A stretch of 64,000 nt of DNA, from assembly GCA_014656175.1 (NCBI GenBank), contig BNBX01000005.1:262117-326116 (forward strand), read 5' to 3'. A model generated the notes under the pieces. That model had not been told where the DNA came from, did no database searches, and worked only from the letters and a program-made list of their open reading frames with translations. Below, piece after piece: positions 62,886 to 64,000 of the stretch (its first letter is position 1; every line of letters begins with the position of its first letter). Source of the DNA: Streptomyces werraensis. Lineage in GTDB: Bacteria > Actinomycetota > Actinomycetes > Streptomycetales > Streptomycetaceae. The position numbers and the translations under genes are program-made.

Positions 62886-62904
62886 CTACGACGTTTCGTC
62901 GTAG
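62886..62904 (+). other. Leader hairpin
   Basis: CTACGACG and CGTCGTAG form an 8-bp perfect stem with a TTT loop inside the predicted 5' leader. It may stabilise the mRNA or act in attenuation. Confidence 0.5.
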
Positions 62905-63012
62905 GTCACACCTTTGCGGCTTTTGGGCGGTCCCGGTTACCAAGGAGCAGCCAGCACGGCACGGACCCGTTCCGCCGATGGCATCCCCCGTCCCCTCCCC
63001 CATGAGGTTTCG

Positions 63013-63678
63013 ATGTTCGAGCGCGTCATTTCCCGTTTCCCCCGTACGACCGTCACTCGCACCCGCGCCGCCGTCCTGGCAGCCGGTCTGGGCTCCACGG
63101 CCGTCCTGGGAGCCGGGGTCGCGGTCGCCTCCTCCGGCAACTCCGCCCCGGCCGCAGCAGCCCCGGCGCAGGCCGCCGCGAAGGCGGAGGCCGCGAAGAC
63201 GCAGGCCGTGAAGGCCTCGGCAGTGAAGAAGGCGACCCAGGCCGCCAAGAAGTCCACCCCGTCCTGGGTCTCCCCGGTCAAGAACTACAAGCTGTCGGCG
63301 AGCTTCGCGCAGAACGGCGGCATGTGGGCGCACAAGCACTCCGGTCAGGACTACGCCGTCCCGACCGGCACCCCGGTCGTCGCCGCCCACGGCGGCACGG
63401 TCGTCAAGGCCGGCGGCAACGGCGCGGGCGACGGCCCCGCGTACGGCAACGCCATCGTGATCAAGCACGGCAACAAGACGTACTCCCAGTACGCCCACCT
63501 GTCGTCCGTGCACGTGAAGGTCGGCCAGGTCGTGAAGACCGGCCAGAAGATCGCCCTGTCCGGCAACACCGGCAACTCCAGCGGTCCGCACCTGCACTTC
63601 GAGATCCGCACGACCCCGAACTACGGCTCCGCCGTCAACCCGGCGACGTTCCTGCGCGCCCACGGCGTCTCCCTCTGA
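63013..63678 (+). CDS. Secreted M23 (LytM) cell-wall peptidase
   Basis: A 221-residue secreted peptidoglycan endopeptidase. A twin-basic N-terminus and hydrophobic segment (AAVLAAGLGSTAVLGAGVAVA) form the signal peptide; an Ala/Lys linker (about 45-82) follows. The LytM domain has the zinc motif H109-S-G-Q-D113 and the HLH motif (His193, His195), with His162 in QYAHLS. GAGGT precedes ATG 63013. Its long regulated leader suggests tight developmental or growth control. Confidence 0.94.
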   Translation: MFERVISRFPRTTVTRTRAAVLAAGLGSTAVLGAGVAVASSGNSAPAAAAPAQAAAKAEAAKTQAVKASAVKKATQAAKKSTPSWVSPVKNYKLSASFAQNGGMWAHKHSGQDYAVPTGTPVVAAHGGTVVKAGGNGAGDGPAYGNAIVIKHGNKTYSQYAHLSSVHVKVGQVVKTGQKIALSGNTGNSSGPHLHFEIRTTPNYGSAVNPATFLRAHGVSL

Positions 63679-63700
63679 CGCAGGCCCGCACCCGCACGAG

Positions 63701-63732
63701 CCCCCGAGGCCGGCCCCAGGCCGCCTCGGGGG
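63701..63732. terminator. Terminator of the M23 gene
   Basis: CCCCCGAGGC and GCCTCGGGGG form a 10-bp perfect stem with a 12-nt loop, followed by GGTTCGT. It is shared with the convergent DUF397 gene. Confidence 0.8.
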
Positions 63733-63744
63733 TTCGTCGTGCGG

Positions 63745-63930
63745 TCAGCCCTGCTGCACGTAGGGAAGGAAACGCGCCCACACGTCGGGCGCGAAGGCCA
63801 GCCGGGGACCGGCGGTGTCCTTCGAGTCCCGGACGTGGACGGTACGGGGGGTGAGGGCGAGTTCGACGCAGGAGTTGCCGTCGTTGCCGCCGCTGTAGCT
63901 GCTCTTGAACCAGTTCAGCTCACTGCTCAT
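63745..63930 (-). CDS. DUF397 protein
   Basis: A 61-residue protein with the family text LNWFKSSYSGGNDGNSCVELA and VHVRDSKDTAGPRLAF. DUF397 proteins act as partners, often antitoxin-like or anti-activators, of the XRE regulators that they follow, as in the WhiJ system. The ATG overlaps the stop of the upstream XRE gene by ATGA. Confidence 0.95.
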   Translation of the reverse strand: MSSELNWFKSSYSGGNDGNSCVELALTPRTVHVRDSKDTAGPRLAFAPDVWARFLPYVQQG

Positions 63931-64000
63931 GCTTCTCCCAGCAGTTGTCGGACGAAGGCCAGCGACTCACGCGGAGGGAGCGCCTGAGCCCGGATCGTTC
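63927..64000 (-). CDS. XRE-family (DUF5753) regulator, C-terminal end only
   Basis: Only about 23 residues lie in the window, ending LPPRESLAFVRQLLGEA. This is typical of the DUF5753 C-terminus of Streptomyces helix-turn-helix proteins paired with DUF397. It overlaps the DUF397 gene by 4 nt, so the two are coupled. The HTH domain is outside the window. Confidence 0.75.
   Translation of the reverse strand, partial: TIRAQALPPRESLAFVRQLLGEA

Larger units (their letters stand above)
62660..63012. other. Long regulatory spacer ahead of the M23 peptidase
   Basis: No gene is seen. The AT-richer middle holds CCGATT-N3-AATCGG (62777-62791), the 12-bp palindrome CTGATCGATCAG (62809-62820), a promoter (62822-62850), a TACGACG-type hairpin (62886-62904) and a leader of about 155 nt. 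I looked for a c-di-AMP (ydaO) riboswitch, often present before cell-wall hydrolases in streptomycetes, and did not find its conserved core. Confidence 0.55.

Noticed and set aside
62660..63012. c-di-AMP (ydaO) riboswitch before the M23 peptidase
   Set aside because: The expected conserved GGGGTGAAT-type core and its partner segments were not found.

Overview
The window is chromosomal DNA of a Streptomyces species. The evidence is very high GC with strong third-position GC bias (hence many long antisense shadow frames), GTG and TTG starts, many 4-nt ATGA/GTGA gene overlaps, a conservon (cvnABCD plus two P450s), a DmdR1-type iron repressor, a DUF397/XRE pair, and dispersed palindromic intergenic repeats typical of the genus. 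From memory, much of the order from dmdR1 down to serC resembles the SCO4394 to SCO4366 stretch of S. coelicolor. This is chromosomal core or near-core DNA. I see no prophage, IS element, CRISPR array, tRNA or rRNA.

Layout. 1-7.8 kb: tail of an amino-acid-type ABC binding protein, a Pro/Gly-rich membrane protein with repeated ATQ motifs, an NsdA-type TPR regulator facing a primase/polymerase-domain protein, a two-gene ABC transporter, and a 5'-truncated hydrolase remnant. 7.8-16.8 kb: an alpha/beta hydrolase with Ala at the nucleophile position, dmdR1, a SIS-domain sugar enzyme (NagS-like), a PAS-PAS-GAF protein, a possible 12-residue ORF with its own promoter, a citrate synthase facing pdxH, and a TetR regulator. 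16.8-26.4 kb: a minus-strand gene cluster with three GTGA overlaps encoding a mycothiol-binding-type protein, an AtuA-like DUF1446 protein, a biotin-dependent acyl-CoA carboxylase (beta and alpha), an acyl-CoA dehydrogenase, a cinnamate/coumarate-type CoA ligase, an enoyl-CoA hydratase and the TetR. It looks like an acyl-CoA or acyclic-terpenoid acid catabolic unit.

26.6-34 kb: EamA exporter, Nudix hydrolase, a coiled-coil/Mrr-nuclease/TerD fusion, a VOC protein, and a large FAD/Fe-S oxidoreductase carrying an in-frame insertion of a dispersed repeat. 34.2-40.2 kb: a complete conservon whose first P450 lacks the Arg of the ExxR motif (CYP157 type) and whose second is CYP154-like. 40.3-50.2 kb: serC, a DrrAB-type exporter with a divergent TetR and two phased operators, a secreted beta-propeller-like protein, an SGNH hydrolase, an aldo/keto reductase, a 29-residue membrane peptide, thpR, a Uma2 nuclease and a MarR-MFS pair. 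50.3-64 kb: a small RHH protein, an NCS2 purine permease, a DUF2530 protein, a CtpE-like P-type ATPase, a secreted protein, an NhaA-DsbA fusion, a large sacsin-like GHKL ATPase facing an ArsB/NhaD-like transporter, an M23 cell-wall peptidase, and a DUF397/XRE pair.

Several genes have a TANNNT hexamer only 6-7 nt before the start codon and no Shine-Dalgarno sequence, which suggests leaderless transcripts. The best leads for something new are the Mrr-TerD fusion, the CYP157/CYP154 conservon, the Atu-like cluster, the 12-residue ORF with its hairpin, and the repeat that has become coding sequence. Gene calls rest on reading the translated sequence; no database search was run.
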